A stretch of 64,000 nucleotides of DNA from Planktothrix paucivesiculata PCC 9631 (GCF_900009265.2 NZ_LR735002.1:76632-140631), one strand, 5' to 3'; counted from the first letter of the stretch, positions 8,289-20,299 are shown. The notes: a model not told the origin generated them from the letters alone. Translations and numbers: made by a program.

Positions 8289-9711
8289 CAGGGCTGTTTC
8301 ATGTTTGAAAATTATAGCCTACTTTTGGGCCATAATTCTCAAACATGATAGCTATTTTCCGAATAATTAATATTTCATATAATTGCTATATTAATATTAA
8401 TTATAGGAGATATCATCTAAGCAACATAAATATTCTTATTCCCTATGGAGTAAGACTTACATTCCCGATTTTTATCTATTTTTCCTAAATTAATTGCTCT
8501 ATTTTTTAATTTTTAACTATCGGATTAAGAGATAGCCACTAATTTCTCCCAATGATTTCCTAACCACCTTCTTCCCTCTGTTATTGACCAAAATCCTAAA
8601 CCTCTGAAAATATTCAATCCTAGGGTGTTGAGCAGTGCCCAATTAGTCGCCGCTTGTACTTGATGAATTTTCATACTATCCTCTTTAAATAACACATCTT
8701 TTACCCAATGAACTTGATTCTCAATCCCCCAATGCCCTTTAATCTTTTGGGCAAAAAAATCTGCCTTTTCCCAGATACTACTTATATAATAAACCGTTTC
8801 TTTATAAGGCTTTTTTCCTCTATATCCCCACCGTTCTACCTGAATTATACTTTCAATATGTTCCCAAGGGCTTTCAAATTTTATTGATTTTTTAAACACT
8901 GATACCCGACGAGTTGTTTCTCGTCCATGACCCCGCTCTTTTTGAGTATCTATACTTTCAGCTTTCGTCGTCTTTGTGATTTTTTCAATTTGATTATACA
9001 GTTTGATTTGATTCTTCTTAACCGCAATTAAATAATCGTTTTCACTCTCGATAATCTTTCGGGCTGTGGTGACATTACAATGTAACGCATCCGCAGTTAT
9101 TAACTTTCCTTTTAGACCACATTCTCCTATTATACATTGGGCTACAGCTTGTTCTGACCCGGTTTTACTCTCGAACTTTTCCGTCGCTAATACTAATCCG
9201 GTTTCTTGACTAAATAGAGATACCATTATTACCATGTTTTGCTGCTGATTTCCTGGGTCTTTTACCGTACTTCTTAAACTTTTTCCATCTATTGCTAATC
9301 CCTCTATTCCCTTTAATTTAGGAGAATTCTCTCTTGACCATTCTTTTACTATTTTGCTTAAATCCTTCTCGTCTACTCCTCTCATCACTCTCCTTCTTGT
9401 TGAATAAGATGGCATTCCTTGGCTATAGATATTGAATGTTCTTTTCAGGATAACTTCGTTGGCTTTGACAAAATATTCCATCTCTCGATATCCTTGATGC
9501 CCTGACATCACCCCTAAAACTACTACTAATAGCACTTCCCATAAACTATACCTTTTTCCCTGACTTTTTCGGAAATCCTTGACTTCTTTTAAATTTTCTA
9601 TTAAACTTGTTAGCATCTTTATTTTAGAAAAAAATGGCGATCGCTCTCCATTTTATCAGGTGGCGATCGCTCTTTCTTTACTCTTTTTCACCTGACTTTG
9701 AAACAGCCCTG
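8289..9711 (-). mobile_element. ISAs1-family insertion sequence (1423 bp) with 9-bp target duplication
   Basis: The ends are perfect 13-bp inverted repeats, CAGGGCTGTTTCA at 8289-8301 and its complement at 9699-9711. CCTGCCTCC occurs directly outside both ends (8280-8288 and 9712-9720), matching a 9-bp target duplication, although the flanks are C-rich and repetitive. It encodes one transposase on the minus strand and carries two HIP1 octamers near its right end. A second element of nearly the same length and end sequence is at 38236-39660. Confidence 0.9.
8525..9616 (-). CDS. ISAs1-family transposase
   Basis: 363 aa beginning MLTSLIENLKEVKDFRKSQG, with DDE-type catalytic context in AIDGKSLRST, ITADALHCN and the C-terminal HWGIENQVHWVKDVLFKED. 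The length is normal for ISAs1 and there are no internal stops, so it may be active. It resembles the transposase at 38472-39563 but differs at many positions, so the two copies come from different elements of the family. Confidence 0.92.
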   Translation of the reverse strand: MLTSLIENLKEVKDFRKSQGKRYSLWEVLLVVVLGVMSGHQGYREMEYFVKANEVILKRTFNIYSQGMPSYSTRRRVMRGVDEKDLSKIVKEWSRENSPKLKGIEGLAIDGKSLRSTVKDPGNQQQNMVIMVSLFSQETGLVLATEKFESKTGSEQAVAQCIIGECGLKGKLITADALHCNVTTARKIIESENDYLIAVKKNQIKLYNQIEKITKTTKAESIDTQKERGHGRETTRRVSVFKKSIKFESPWEHIESIIQVERWGYRGKKPYKETVYYISSIWEKADFFAQKIKGHWGIENQVHWVKDVLFKEDSMKIHQVQAATNWALLNTLGLNIFRGLGFWSITEGRRWLGNHWEKLVAIS

Positions 9712-9871
9712 CCTGCCTCCCCTGCCTCCCCTGCTCCCCCTGCCTCCCTTTCCCTATCCCCCTGTAAGGGATGTTAAACTATCTGGGAGAGTCGTTTTAT
9801 GGAATATCCCCCTGAGAGGGACAGTTTCATCGGAGGACTCGATAGTAGCACTTAAACGTGAGGACAAAAAT

Positions 9872-11044
9872 GTGGTTGCCACTCCTGAAAAACTCGAAAT
9901 AATTAATTCAGCACCGACCCATGCAGAGGGTAAAAATCGAGTTGCGGTTTTGCTGATGGGGTATGGTGAAGTCGAAAGTTATGAAGACTTTGCCAATTAT
10001 AACGAACAGGCTTTAAACCTTTTAACGGCTAAATTTGCCCCCGTTCCCACTTGGATTTATCCACCTTTGGCTAAACTTTTAGCGATGTTTGATCTGCATG
10101 AGTGGAGTCATCAACATGGGAATTTTATTTCTCCCCATAATGCCATTTTTGAGAAACAACGGGCGGGAATTGAGGAACATTTACAAGAAAAATGGGGCAA
10201 CCAGATTAAAGTGTTCAAAGCCTTTAACTTTTGTGCTCCTTTCCTTCCTGAACAGGTTTTAACTCAAATTCAAGCCGAAGGATTTGATAAACTGTTAATT
10301 TATCCTCTGTTAGTGGTTGATTCTATTTTTACCAGTGGAATTGCCGTGGAACAGGTGAATTTAGGCCTGGAAAAATTAGCAGATGAAGGTGAACATTGGG
10401 TAAAAGGTCAACGGTATATCCCCTCTTTTTATAATGAACCTGCCTATATTCAACTGCTAGGAAAGTTAGTAGAAGACAAAATTCAAAAAGACCTGATTCA
10501 ATCCTGTCTCCCCTCTCAAATTGGGATTGTTTTAATGAATCATGGTTGTCCCCACAAAGCCAAAGGGTTTACCTCGGGAATTGATGAAAGTCAAGCCCTT
10601 TATGAGCAGGTTCGGGAAAATTTAATTAACCGTTATCCGTTAATTTCTGTGGGTTGGTTAAACCATGATACCCCGTTAATTGAATGGACACAACCTAACG
10701 CCAAACTGGCAGCGAATAATTTAATTGAATTAGGGGCGAAAGCGATTGTCTTTATGCCGATTGGATTTGCCACCGAAAACCATGAAACCCTGTTAGATGT
10801 TGAGCATATTATTGAGGGTTTACGTCGGAAATATTCTGATGTTCAATATGTGCAAATGGAGTGTGTTAACGACCATCCCGAGTTTCTAAAAATGGCCGCA
10901 GACTGGGCAAATCCCCAAATTGAAGCGCTATTGAATGAAATGGCTTTGGCGGTCAATCCTTCCTTGGTGAGTGTTCATAGCCATGACGATCACCACCACA
11001 GTCATGATCACGATCATGATCATGGTCATCACCACCACCATTAA
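9872..11044 (+). CDS. Ferrochelatase-family protein with His-rich C-terminal tail
   Basis: 390 aa from GTG at 9872, preceded by GAGGA at a 7-base spacing. An upstream frame reaches back to 9698 but reads C-rich intergenic DNA and the end of the inserted ISAs1 element, so I reject that start. Features include VAVLLMGYGEVESYEDFANY, FISPHNAIF, LLIYPLLVVDSIFTSG and VLMNHGCPHKAKGF, matching the chelatase fold (HemH/CbiX-like). The last 22 residues are mostly His and Asp (HSHDHDHDHGHHHHH), a likely metal store or sensor. It lacks the membrane CAB domain of the main cyanobacterial HemH, so it may insert another metal or be a paralogue. Confidence 0.75.
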   Translation: MVATPEKLEIINSAPTHAEGKNRVAVLLMGYGEVESYEDFANYNEQALNLLTAKFAPVPTWIYPPLAKLLAMFDLHEWSHQHGNFISPHNAIFEKQRAGIEEHLQEKWGNQIKVFKAFNFCAPFLPEQVLTQIQAEGFDKLLIYPLLVVDSIFTSGIAVEQVNLGLEKLADEGEHWVKGQRYIPSFYNEPAYIQLLGKLVEDKIQKDLIQSCLPSQIGIVLMNHGCPHKAKGFTSGIDESQALYEQVRENLINRYPLISVGWLNHDTPLIEWTQPNAKLAANNLIELGAKAIVFMPIGFATENHETLLDVEHIIEGLRRKYSDVQYVQMECVNDHPEFLKMAADWANPQIEALLNEMALAVNPSLVSVHSHDDHHHSHDHDHDHGHHHHH

Positions 11045-11052
11045 AACAGGTA

Positions 11053-11073
11053 GGGGCGAGGATACCTCGCCCC
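11053..11073. terminator. GC-rich hairpin between convergent genes
   Basis: GGGGCGAGG and CCTCGCCCC form a perfect 9-bp stem with an ATA loop, between the chelatase gene and the convergent glycosyltransferase gene. There is no U-tract on either strand, so it may be a dispersed repeat unit rather than a true terminator. Confidence 0.45.
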
Positions 11074-11085
11074 CAAGGTCAAGGG

Positions 11086-12675
11086 TTAATTAATAGCCTC
11101 CTTGCTGGTTGAACGAGGTTTAACTAAAAAGACATATTCATCATCATTAACCGAGTTAGGAAACATTTGCATATCTAGCACTTCAAATCGTTTGTTGATT
11201 AAACTTTGAACAACTTCCATCCCCCCACCCCAGGGTTCATAAAAAACTAACCAATACCGGGAATCTGTGGGCGGTAAAGTGTCTAATGCTTTAGATACAA
11301 AAACGGGGGTTTCTTTTGGAGGACGAGGTAATTTTTCCCGTCCCATGATGTGGAAGGGTGCAGACCCTTTGTAATAGCGAGGGAGAGTTAAATGGGTTTC
11401 CCAATCAACAATATACAATCCAATTACATCCCCGGGTTTTTCATTTTTTTCAATCAGTTGAGCAATTCCTTTCCAATCATCATGATAGGTTGTGGTGTAA
11501 TAGTGAGTTAGTCCGCCACTCACGGCTACAAAATAAACAGCCATAATCCCTAAAGCAATGACTCGATAGTGATGCCAAACTTCCCGAAAGCCAACGGCAA
11601 GTAAAATCAGATAATAAGGCGCCACAAACATTAAATAGCGATCGCGCCAAATCGGGCTTCCAAGATGGGAAATCATAATGATTACCAAGGAAGGGAGTAA
11701 GGCCCAAAGTGCTACCCAGACTAATTTAGGGGGGTTAACATTTTTTTGGATTTGATTCTTGGCTTGAAATAATCCAATGGTGAATAAAAATACGGTGAGA
11801 AGGGTATAACCCATATAAAATAACATCACCGTTTCGTTCCATCCCCAAGCTGCCAAACTGAAGTTTAATTCACCCATTTTAGGTAAATCACTCACGGGCC
11901 AGAAAGCAGTAAATACAGTGAGAATGGAGGGAATTAATAAAATATCTGGTTTGGGTTTATTGGCGACCCAACTGCTCATAAACTTGGGGGTAGCTTTCCA
12001 GAGAACATAGGCAAAAGGTAACCAAAATAAGCCAATTAATATTAAGCCTTTTCCTAATCTCCGAAACTGATGTCTTTGCTCTCGAAATTTCCATCCTAAT
12101 AGGATTAAATCCACGAACAAAATCAATATATTTAATGGAGTGGTTAACAGGGCTAAACCTCTGGCGAGAATCCAAGGACGAAAAGAATATTTCGTGGTTT
12201 CTTCTAAAATATTAACTAGGGCTAAGGTTCCCCATAGGGTTAAAAAGGTACTCAAGGAATACATCCGAATTTCTTGAGCATAACCCACAAATAAAGGAGA
12301 AACTGCCATCATAAAGGCTGCTATTAAAGCAACCGAACGAGATGCAACTTTTAACCCGACTAAATAAGTTAGAAAAACACAGCCCAAACTAAAGGGAACA
12401 GATAATAATCTTAACCAAGTATCATTGGTTCCGAAAATCATCCAAAACCGCAGTAATAAATAATAAAGGGGACGAGTTCCTAATCTAAGTTGTTCTGCAT
12501 CTCGAATACTGAAATTTTCATCCACCCAAAGACTTTCTGTACCAATCTGATATAAGCGTAACCCCAGGGATAAAATTAAGATTAAAATAATCGGAATCCA
12601 AGGGCGATAACTGGGTTTTGCTACTCCTTCAGTCAAGGATTGAGTTTTCGTTATTTCGGTAGTTGATGTTTTCAT
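11086..12675 (-). CDS. Glycosyltransferase family 39-type membrane protein
   Basis: 529 aa with about ten hydrophobic helices. Near the N-terminus GLRLYQIGTESLWVDENFSI matches the first loop of GT39/ArnT-like enzymes, with the catalytic Asp-Glu pair (DEN), and RPLYYLLLRFW follows. The protein probably transfers a sugar from a polyprenyl phosphate donor to a target on the periplasmic side. The acceptor is unknown. A soluble C-terminal part of about 150 residues (TYHDDWKGIAQLIEKNEKPGD) should face the periplasm. No other glycan gene is adjacent. Confidence 0.8.
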   Translation of the reverse strand: MKTSTTEITKTQSLTEGVAKPSYRPWIPIILILILSLGLRLYQIGTESLWVDENFSIRDAEQLRLGTRPLYYLLLRFWMIFGTNDTWLRLLSVPFSLGCVFLTYLVGLKVASRSVALIAAFMMAVSPLFVGYAQEIRMYSLSTFLTLWGTLALVNILEETTKYSFRPWILARGLALLTTPLNILILFVDLILLGWKFREQRHQFRRLGKGLILIGLFWLPFAYVLWKATPKFMSSWVANKPKPDILLIPSILTVFTAFWPVSDLPKMGELNFSLAAWGWNETVMLFYMGYTLLTVFLFTIGLFQAKNQIQKNVNPPKLVWVALWALLPSLVIIMISHLGSPIWRDRYLMFVAPYYLILLAVGFREVWHHYRVIALGIMAVYFVAVSGGLTHYYTTTYHDDWKGIAQLIEKNEKPGDVIGLYIVDWETHLTLPRYYKGSAPFHIMGREKLPRPPKETPVFVSKALDTLPPTDSRYWLVFYEPWGGGMEVVQSLINKRFEVLDMQMFPNSVNDDEYVFLVKPRSTSKEAIN

Positions 12676-13216
12676 ATTTTAAGTTAATGACATAAGGACT
12701 TAAAAGCGACACCAATCAATGCGCCGATGATCAGGAAATTCCGCTCTGCAATGAATTAATTAGAATCTAAACAAAAATTTTTGAAGAAATTTTGATTTTT
12801 TAAACCAAATTGGGCAAAATTTTAGAGCCAAAAGGTACAAGATACTTAAGTATTTTGATCGGTTTTATCAAAACACTAAGCATAACTTTATACTGGCTTT
12901 AGGTAATGCCTGTGAGAATATAGGAATCGGGCAAACAGTGATTGAGTCAAATTGATTAATCTGGTGCTGTAAAATTATGAATCCCTAAGTAGCTAGGTAG
13001 AATTTTTGTGCACCCTTGCGCCACAACATAACATAGTTGTTCAAATTTGACAAATAGTTTTTTCTGATTAACTTAGATCTCAGTATTCACGGATTGTTTT
13101 AATCAAAATCAAGTATATTTTTTGACCTAATTATTGACAAGATTACCTAGAGCTTGATAGTTCCAAGGCTATCTGTTTAGGCTTTTTTTGTTAAATTCAT
13201 GATCTGTAAGCTCGGG
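12676..13216. other. 540-bp gene-free region with a plus-strand terminator-like hairpin
   Basis: AT-rich, with no credible protein frame. The only structured element is at 13146-13189: GATAG...CTATC nested in CCTA...TAGG, followed by CTTTTTTT on the plus strand. No plus-strand gene precedes it, so the region may encode a small RNA. I saw no known RNA motif. Confidence 0.45.
13146..13189 (+). terminator. Candidate rho-independent terminator without an upstream gene
   Basis: A stem-loop (GATAG, 8-base loop TTCCAAGG, CTATC, with flanking CCTA/TAGG pairing) is followed directly by GCTTTTTTT on the plus strand. Both neighbouring genes are on the minus strand, so it serves neither of them. Confidence 0.45.
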
Positions 13217-14695
13217 TTAAAATTGTCGTGACCAGTCAGATAACCACCGTTCGACGACGACTTTAGTTTGGGTAAAAAACTCAACGGCCTGCTGTCCTTG
13301 ACCGTGTAAATCGCCGAAAAAGCTATTTTTCCAACCGCTAAAGGGAAAGAACGCCATCGGTGCGGCGACACCAATATTAATCCCAATATTTCCCGCTTGA
13401 GCTTGATACCGAAACTGTCGCGCCGCCGCCCCACTGCGGGTAAATAGACAGGCCATATTGCCATATTCACTTTGATTAATCAATGCGATCGCTTCTTCTA
13501 GGGTATTCAGATGAATTAAACTTAATACGGGGCCAAAAATTTCAGTACGGGCAATTTCTCCCCGGGGGTTAATGTCTTGTAAAATAGTCGGGCGGACAAA
13601 ATAACCCCGTTCATAGCCGGAAATTGTAGGATTTCTACCATCAACTAAAATTGTGCCTCCTTCCTCTTTTCCCTGTTGAATTAATCCTTCAATTCGAGTT
13701 TTACTTTCGGCGGAAATCACGGTTCCCATTTGGACATTTTTATCTAATCCATAGCCAACAATTCGGGTTTCCGCAGCAGTGACGATCGCATCGGTAAAAT
13801 TCTGTTTAGCCTGACCAATGGTAATAGCAATCGACGTGGCTAAACACCGTTGTCCGGCACAACCAAAGGCACTATCAGCAATAATTTTTGTGGTCATTTC
13901 TAAATCAGCATCGGGTAAAATAATCGCCGGATTTTTTGCCCCGCCCTGACATTGTGCCCTTTTGCCATTAGCAGCAGCCCGACTATAGACATATTTAGCA
14001 ACGGCAGTGGAACCGACAAAACTAATCGCTTTAATATCAGGATGATCTAAAATAGCATCAACGGTTTCTTTGCCTCCATTGATTAAGTTAATCACCCCTG
14101 GGGGTAATCCTAATTGATCAATTAAAGCAAAAACCTTTTGCATCGTTAAGGGAACTTTTTCCGAGGGTTTAATAATACAAGTATTACCACAGGCGATCGA
14201 GTATGGAAAAAACCAAAACGGAATCATCCCCGGAAAATTGAACGGGGAAATAATCGCCACAACTCCTAGGGGTTGACGAATCATCATTTCATCAATTCCC
14301 CTAGCAATATCTTCAGAATTATAACCCTGAATTAAGCTAGGAACACCACAAGCCACTTCCACATTTTCAATCGCCCGTTGTAATTCTCCTAGAGATTCAG
14401 CCCAGGTTTTTCCGCATTCTAAGGTAATAGTTTCCGCTAAATCCTGTTGATTTTGTTCCAGTAATTCTCTGAGTTTAAATAGATAACGAATCCTTTCTGT
14501 AACCGGAGTCCGTCGCCAGGAATCAAACGATTGTTGAGCAATTTCTGCCGTCTGATTCAGTTCAGTCGCTGGAGAAAGAGGAACTTTTGCTAATACCTCT
14601 AAGGTCGCTGGGTTAATGACATCTAAAGTATCTATTGTCTTGGATAAATGCCATTGTCCATTAATATAGTTAGGTAAAATTTTAACTGTTTTCAT
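13217..14695 (-). CDS. mmsA: CoA-acylating methylmalonate-semialdehyde dehydrogenase-like
   Basis: 492 aa of the aldehyde dehydrogenase superfamily. [23 protein letters not shown] and [10 protein letters not shown] (catalytic Cys) are signature stretches of MmsA, which converts methylmalonate or malonate semialdehyde to propionyl- or acetyl-CoA with NAD and CoA. The Glu general base of ordinary aldehyde dehydrogenases is absent around [11 protein letters not shown], as expected for this CoA-dependent class. It is a soluble enzyme. Its role in a cyanobacterium (valine, inositol or beta-alanine breakdown) cannot be decided because no partner genes are nearby. Confidence 0.85.
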   Translation of the reverse strand: MKTVKILPNYINGQWHLSKTIDTLDVINPATLEVLAKVPLSPATELNQTAEIAQQSFDSWRRTPVTERIRYLFKLRELLEQNQQDLAETITLECGKTWAESLGELQRAIENVEVACGVPSLIQGYNSEDIARGIDEMMIRQPLGVVAIISPFNFPGMIPFWFFPYSIACGNTCIIKPSEKVPLTMQKVFALIDQLGLPPGVINLINGGKETVDAILDHPDIKAISFVGSTAVAKYVYSRAAANGKRAQCQGGAKNPAIILPDADLEMTTKIIADSAFGCAGQRCLATSIAITIGQAKQNFTDAIVTAAETRIVGYGLDKNVQMGTVISAESKTRIEGLIQQGKEEGGTILVDGRNPTISGYERGYFVRPTILQDINPRGEIARTEIFGPVLSLIHLNTLEEAIALINQSEYGNMACLFTRSGAAARQFRYQAQAGNIGINIGVAAPMAFFPFSGWKNSFFGDLHGQGQQAVEFFTQTKVVVERWLSDWSRQF

Positions 14696-14866
14696 CTTGG
14701 CTATTTCCTAAAAAATCTTACTTTCGACTGAGGTTTTTTTTGTAAAAGCTGTTAAAATGTTCAATAGAATACAGCAAGCTCTACTACTTTAGGCATAATT
14801 TATCACAATCATCGGATTACCCCTCCACTCGGTCAATTGCTACCTAACCTACTTTTAAGTTTCACT

Positions 14867-17800
14867 ATGATAACTCTTCCTGGCTACCAAAATTTATCCT
14901 TAATTTATGAAAGTAATAAATCCCTGGTTTATCGCTGTACTCGCGAGTCCGATCAATTAAGTGTTATTCATAAGGTTTTGCGAGTTGATTATCCCACCGC
15001 AGAAGAACAAACGCGCTATCAACAAGAATATGAAATCCTCAGCAATCTAAGTTTAGAAGGGGTAATTAAGGTTTATGATTTACAAAAATATCAAAATAAT
15101 CTGGTCTTAGTTTTAGAGGACTTTGGAGGTAAATCTTTAAAAAAGTTGATCACGGAGCAGAAGCTAAATTGGCTAGAAGTCTTGAATTTGGGAATTAAAA
15201 TTATTGAGAGTTTAAAGCAAATTCATCAATGTAATATTATTCATAAAGATATTAATCCTTCTAATCTGGTTTTTAATCCTGAAACTGAACAAATTAAAAT
15301 TATTGATTTTGGCATTTCTACCCGGTTAAAGCAAGAAAATCCCATCTTAAAAAATCCTGATATTTTAGAGGGAACCCTTGCCTATATATCCCCCGAACAA
15401 ACGGGAAGAATGAACCGTTGCCTCGATTATCGAACCGATTTTTATTCCCTGGGAATTACATTATATGAATTATTAACCCAACAGGTTCCATTCCCATCCT
15501 TGGACGCGATGGAATTAGTCCATTGTCATATTGCAAAAAGACCGATTCCTGCCTGTGAAATTAATCCAGAAATTCCCCCTGCTATTTCTGAATTAGTCAT
15601 GAAACTATTAGCAAAAAGTGTAGAAGAACGTTATCAAAGTGCATTAGGAATTCAAGCGGATTTAGAAAAATTTCTCAGCCAATGGCAAACTCAAGGAAAA
15701 ATTACTCAGATTTCTTTAGGTGAACAGGACATTACGGATCAATTTCAAATTCCGCAAAAACTCTATGGCCGAGAACACTATATTGAGACCTTATTAACAG
15801 CCTTTGAACAGGTGAGTGAGGGTCAAACTCAGATGATGTTAGTATCCGGTTATTCAGGAATTGGAAAATCTTCCTTAGTTCAGGAAATCTATAAACCTTT
15901 AACATATCGCAAAGCCTATTTTATTTCTGGAAAATTTGATCAACTAGAACGAAATGTTCCCTATTCAGCGATTGTAAATGCGTTTCAATTCTTAATTCAA
16001 CAACTGTTAACAGAAACTGAAGTCCAACTGAATGAATGGAAAGAAAAACTATTATTGGCTTTGGGTGCTAATGGAAAATTAATCACAGATGTGATCCCAG
16101 AATTGGAACTTATTATTGGCGCGCAACCTGAAATTCAAGAACTGGGAAGAACCGAATCTCAAAACCGTTTTAATTTAATCTTTCAAAAATTTATTAGAGT
16201 CTTTTGTCAACAGTCCCATCCCCTGGTGATTTTCTTAGATGATCTGCAATGGGCTGACTCCGCCACCTTAAATTTAGTTAAATTAATGATGATCGATACT
16301 GAAACCCAATATTTATTTTTAATTGGTGCTTATCGAGACAATCAAGTGAGTGGAACCCATCCTTTAATTAATACGATTAATGACTTAAAAAAAGCAGAAG
16401 CCATCCTAAAAACTATTCATTTGGTTCCTTTAACCCTTGAATATATTAGTCAAATTGTAGGGGATACCTTAAAGAAAAGTTCAGAAACCGTTGAACCGTT
16501 GGCTGCTTTAATTGAACAAAAAACATTAGGAAATCCTTTTTTTATTAGCGAATTTTTAAAATATTTATATCAAGAAAAAATTATCCAATTCAACAATAAT
16601 CAATTAAGCTGGCAATGGAGTATTGAAGAAATTAAAACCTTAGATATTACGGATAATGTTGTGGAGTTAATGCTCAAAAAATTAAAAAAATTATCCAAAA
16701 AAACTCAAGAATTTCTGTGTTTTTGTGCTTGTATTGGCAATCATTTTGATCTAAAAACTCTCTCGGGTATCTGTGAAATACCTATACCCAAAATTTACTC
16801 TATTTTATCCCCCGCCATTCAGTTAGGGTTAATTATTCCTACCTCTGAGTTAGAAAATACTGATATTCAGGATATTAAAGCACCTCTGTTAATTTTTAAC
16901 TATAGATTTTTGCATGACCGTGTACAACAAGCAGCCTATTCCCTGATTGAGCAAGCTGATAAAAAATCAATTCATCTCAAAATTGGTCGGTTAGTGGTAA
17001 GTCGGATGACACAGACCGAAAAAAATGATCAGCTATTTCAATTTATTGATCATCTAAATATGGCTTGGGAATTAATCACCGATGAGCCAGAAAAAATCCA
17101 TCTTGCTAAACTCAATTTAAAAGCGGGTCAGAAAGCGAAAGAAGCCACGGCTTATTTAGCGGCACAAGCCTATTTTCAGATAGGAATTAAACTGTTACCG
17201 GAAAGTCGGTGGACACAGCAGTATAACTTAACCTTTACTCTTTATAAAGAATTAGCAGAAGTTGAGTTTATAGTCGGTGATTCTCAAGAGGCTCAAGTCT
17301 TAGCTCAAATTACCTTAGAACAGGCAAAAACCAACTTAAAAAAGGTAGAAATTCATCGAATTTTAATTACTCAATATAGTTTAACGGGTAAACCAGAAAA
17401 AGCGATTCAAGAGGGAAGAAAAGCCCTAGAACTTTTAGGAATTGACTTCCCCGATTCAAATTTATTAACTGTCATTCAGAAAGAACGGAAAAAAGCAATT
17501 AAAAATTTAGGTTCAAGATCTATTTCGGCTCTGATTGATCAACCTAATATTCCGAATGATCGTGAGAAAATGGCAGCTAAATTATTAGTAGATATTGATC
17601 CTGCTGCTTATTTTACTGATCAGAATCTCTATGCAGTGATTGTACTCAAATCCGTCAATTTATATCTACAATATGGGAATGTGCCAGAATCAGCTAAAGG
17701 ATATTCAACCTACGGAATTTTATTAGGTTCTGATGGGGGAGATTATCAAGGTGGCTACGAATTTGGGTTACTGGCTTTAAAAATTAGTGAGAAATTTCAT

Positions 17801-20299
17801 AGTTTAGGTCAGAAATGCCAAGCTTGTTTTATTCTTGCTAACTTTTTACATTCTTGGGTTAAACCCCTTCAAGGCACAGAAGCAATTAATAACGAAGGAT
17901 ATTTAGCGGGAATGGAATCCGGTGATATTCCCTTTGCTGGTTATATTTTGATGTTTAAACAGATTAATAGTTTTTATCAAGGTCTGGAACTCAATCAATT
18001 ATTAGCCAAAGTATTAACCACCTTAGATTTTTTTAAAAAATACAAAAATCAGTGGGGTAATGATGCTATTTTAGGGCTTAAAATGGTGTTGTTAAATTTA
18101 GTAGAAATTACGGAATCTCCGTTAAATTTTGATCTTTCCGAATTAACAGAAGCTGAATATTTAGCAGATTGCTTTTCCCATAATAGTTTGGTTTGGGTGG
18201 CTCAATTTTATATTTTTAAAAGTCAAGTGCTATTTCTATATGAACAACCGGAAGATGCTTTGAAATTTCTGGATGAAGCCGAACAATATCTACCTTATAG
18301 TTTAGGGATGCTGATTATTGTTGAACATCATTTTTATACGGCCCTGTGTTTAATCGCCCTGTATCCCCAAGGGTCTTTATCCCAGAAACAGAAATATGAA
18401 GAAAAACTCGCCCTACTTCAATCTAAAATGCAGGAATGGGCGGATAATTGCCCGGAAAACTTTTTACATAAAGTGTTATTAATTGAAGCTGAAAAAGCTC
18501 GAATTGAAGGAAATATTGTCCAGGCTATTGATTATTATGAACAGGCTATTGAGTTAGCGAGAATTAATGGATTTATCCAAAATGAAGCCTTAGCCCAGGA
18601 ACTAGCTGGGAAGTTTTGGATGGCTCAAGGTAAGGAGAAATACGCTAAAGTCCATATCGTGGAAGCCCATTATCTTTATCAACGCTGGGGGGCAAAATAT
18701 AAAGTTAAAAATCTTGAAGAAAAATACTCGTTTTTATTAGTAAAAACTTCCTCAAGTCGCATCACAGAAACAACCCATTCTACTCATAGTTCTTCCAGTA
18801 AAAATTCTTCTAGTGTATTAGATTTAACGACAATATTAAAAGCATCCCATACCCTTGCTAGTGAAATTGTTCTCGATCAACTTTTGGCTTCACTGATGAA
18901 AATTTTAATGGAAAATGCCGGGGCAAGGCGAGGTTTATTATTATTAAATCAACGAGGAGAATTAACCATTGAAGCATCGGCTTCCGTCGATTTAGAACAG
19001 GTAATTGTCGGAGAATCAATTCTAATTAATTCCTATAATGATTTGCCTATTAATATAATTAATTATGTGCAGAGAACCCTTTCTAATCTGGTTTTGATGG
19101 ATGCCAAACTTGATGAACGCTTTGCTGATAATATTTATATTACTTCTCATGAATTAAAGTCGGTTTTGTGTACTCCAATTGTTAAACAAGGGAAACTAAT
19201 AGCAATTCTTTACTTAGAAAATAACTTGACCGTAGGAGCATTTACCCCGGAACGATTAGAGGTTTTAAAATTATTATGTTCTCAAGCTGCAATTTCCTTA
19301 GAAAATGCTTTACTTTATAACTTAATGGAGCAAAAAGTTCAAGAAAGAACTCAAGAGCTAAATGCTAAAAATATTGATCTTGAGCAAACTTTACAAGAGT
19401 TAAAACACACCCAAACCCAGTTAATTCAAACGGAAAAAATGTCGAGTTTAGGTCAATTAGTAGCTGGGGTTGCCCATGAAATTAATAACCCGGTTAATTT
19501 TATTTCAGGAAATTTAACCTATGCGACTGAATATTTTAATCAACTGTCAGAGTTATTATTACTCTATCAACGGGAATATCCCCAAGCTAATAACACAATA
19601 GAAGATTATATTCAGGAAATCGAATTAGATTTTTTAACTGAAGATCTCAGCAAATTACTGTCTTCAATGCAACTAGGGGCAAAACGAATTTGTGAAATTG
19701 TTTTGACTTTACGAAACTTCTCGCGTTTGGATGAAGCGGAAATGAAACCCGTCGATATTCATGAGGGAATTGAAAGTACCTTACTAATTTTACAACATCG
19801 TTTTAAAGAGAGGCCTAATTATCCATCTATTCAAGTCGTAAAAACCTATGGAAATCTTCCCTTAGTTAACTGTTATGCTAGTCAATTAAATCAGGTTTTT
19901 ATGAATATTATTAGCAATGGTATTGATGCTTTACAAGAAAGCATAAACCAATCCTCTATCCCTACTGATCCTAAAATTTATATTAGTACAGAAATCATAG
20001 ATTTAGTTAATGAAAATACTCCTGAAAAAATGGTAATGATTCGGATTGCGGATAATGGCCCGGGAATCCCTCCAGAAATCCAGCAACGATTATTTGATCC
20101 CTTTTTTACCACCAAACCCATTGGGACGGGGACGGGTTTGGGATTATCCATTAGTTATGCCATTGTGGTGGATAAACATGGCGGTCAATTGACTTGCAGT
20201 TCTCTCCCCGGAAAAAGAACGGAATTTACCATTAAAATTCCTTTAATTTGTGATGAGAGTTCCGAGGAAAATCAACCGCTATTATTTAGTTCCAAATAG
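14867..20299 (+). CDS. Ser/Thr kinase - AAA ATPase - GAF - histidine kinase, 1810 aa
   Basis: In order: a protein kinase ([11 protein letters not shown] near residue 126, DFG near 146), an AAA/STAND-type ATPase ([11 protein letters not shown] near 330, [10 protein letters not shown]), a long helical repeat region with TPR-like segments, a GAF domain (about 1340-1510), a coiled linker and a histidine kinase with phosphorylatable His near 1536 ([12 protein letters not shown]) and an intact ATP-binding domain ([29 protein letters not shown]). This is the trifunctional sensor architecture common in filamentous cyanobacteria. I prefer ATG 14867 (MITLPGYQ) over an upstream TTG at 14837. The 3' end overlaps the convergent upp gene by 18 bases. 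The signal and partner are unknown. Confidence 0.93.
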   Translation: MITLPGYQNLSLIYESNKSLVYRCTRESDQLSVIHKVLRVDYPTAEEQTRYQQEYEILSNLSLEGVIKVYDLQKYQNNLVLVLEDFGGKSLKKLITEQKLNWLEVLNLGIKIIESLKQIHQCNIIHKDINPSNLVFNPETEQIKIIDFGISTRLKQENPILKNPDILEGTLAYISPEQTGRMNRCLDYRTDFYSLGITLYELLTQQVPFPSLDAMELVHCHIAKRPIPACEINPEIPPAISELVMKLLAKSVEERYQSALGIQADLEKFLSQWQTQGKITQISLGEQDITDQFQIPQKLYGREHYIETLLTAFEQVSEGQTQMMLVSGYSGIGKSSLVQEIYKPLTYRKAYFISGKFDQLERNVPYSAIVNAFQFLIQQLLTETEVQLNEWKEKLLLALGANGKLITDVIPELELIIGAQPEIQELGRTESQNRFNLIFQKFIRVFCQQSHPLVIFLDDLQWADSATLNLVKLMMIDTETQYLFLIGAYRDNQVSGTHPLINTINDLKKAEAILKTIHLVPLTLEYISQIVGDTLKKSSETVEPLAALIEQKTLGNPFFISEFLKYLYQEKIIQFNNNQLSWQWSIEEIKTLDITDNVVELMLKKLKKLSKKTQEFLCFCACIGNHFDLKTLSGICEIPIPKIYSILSPAIQLGLIIPTSELENTDIQDIKAPLLIFNYRFLHDRVQQAAYSLIEQADKKSIHLKIGRLVVSRMTQTEKNDQLFQFIDHLNMAWELITDEPEKIHLAKLNLKAGQKAKEATAYLAAQAYFQIGIKLLPESRWTQQYNLTFTLYKELAEVEFIVGDSQEAQVLAQITLEQAKTNLKKVEIHRILITQYSLTGKPEKAIQEGRKALELLGIDFPDSNLLTVIQKERKKAIKNLGSRSISALIDQPNIPNDREKMAAKLLVDIDPAAYFTDQNLYAVIVLKSVNLYLQYGNVPESAKGYSTYGILLGSDGGDYQGGYEFGLLALKISEKFHSLGQKCQACFILANFLHSWVKPLQGTEAINNEGYLAGMESGDIPFAGYILMFKQINSFYQGLELNQLLAKVLTTLDFFKKYKNQWGNDAILGLKMVLLNLVEITESPLNFDLSELTEAEYLADCFSHNSLVWVAQFYIFKSQVLFLYEQPEDALKFLDEAEQYLPYSLGMLIIVEHHFYTALCLIALYPQGSLSQKQKYEEKLALLQSKMQEWADNCPENFLHKVLLIEAEKARIEGNIVQAIDYYEQAIELARINGFIQNEALAQELAGKFWMAQGKEKYAKVHIVEAHYLYQRWGAKYKVKNLEEKYSFLLVKTSSSRITETTHSTHSSSSKNSSSVLDLTTILKASHTLASEIVLDQLLASLMKILMENAGARRGLLLLNQRGELTIEASASVDLEQVIVGESILINSYNDLPINIINYVQRTLSNLVLMDAKLDERFADNIYITSHELKSVLCTPIVKQGKLIAILYLENNLTVGAFTPERLEVLKLLCSQAAISLENALLYNLMEQKVQERTQELNAKNIDLEQTLQELKHTQTQLIQTEKMSSLGQLVAGVAHEINNPVNFISGNLTYATEYFNQLSELLLLYQREYPQANNTIEDYIQEIELDFLTEDLSKLLSSMQLGAKRICEIVLTLRNFSRLDEAEMKPVDIHEGIESTLLILQHRFKERPNYPSIQVVKTYGNLPLVNCYASQLNQVFMNIISNGIDALQESINQSSIPTDPKIYISTEIIDLVNENTPEKMVMIRIADNGPGIPPEIQQRLFDPFFTTKPIGTGTGLGLSISYAIVVDKHGGQLTCSSLPGKRTEFTIKIPLICDESSEENQPLLFSSK

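Noticed and set aside
9698-9871. Upstream extension of the ferrochelatase-like gene
   Set aside because: It codes for a Pro/Leu run from C-rich DNA and includes the end of the inserted ISAs1 element; the GTG at 9872 has a good ribosome site.
13177-13470. Minus-strand frame overlapping the end of mmsA
   Set aside because: It is another frame of the dehydrogenase gene with no independent start signal.
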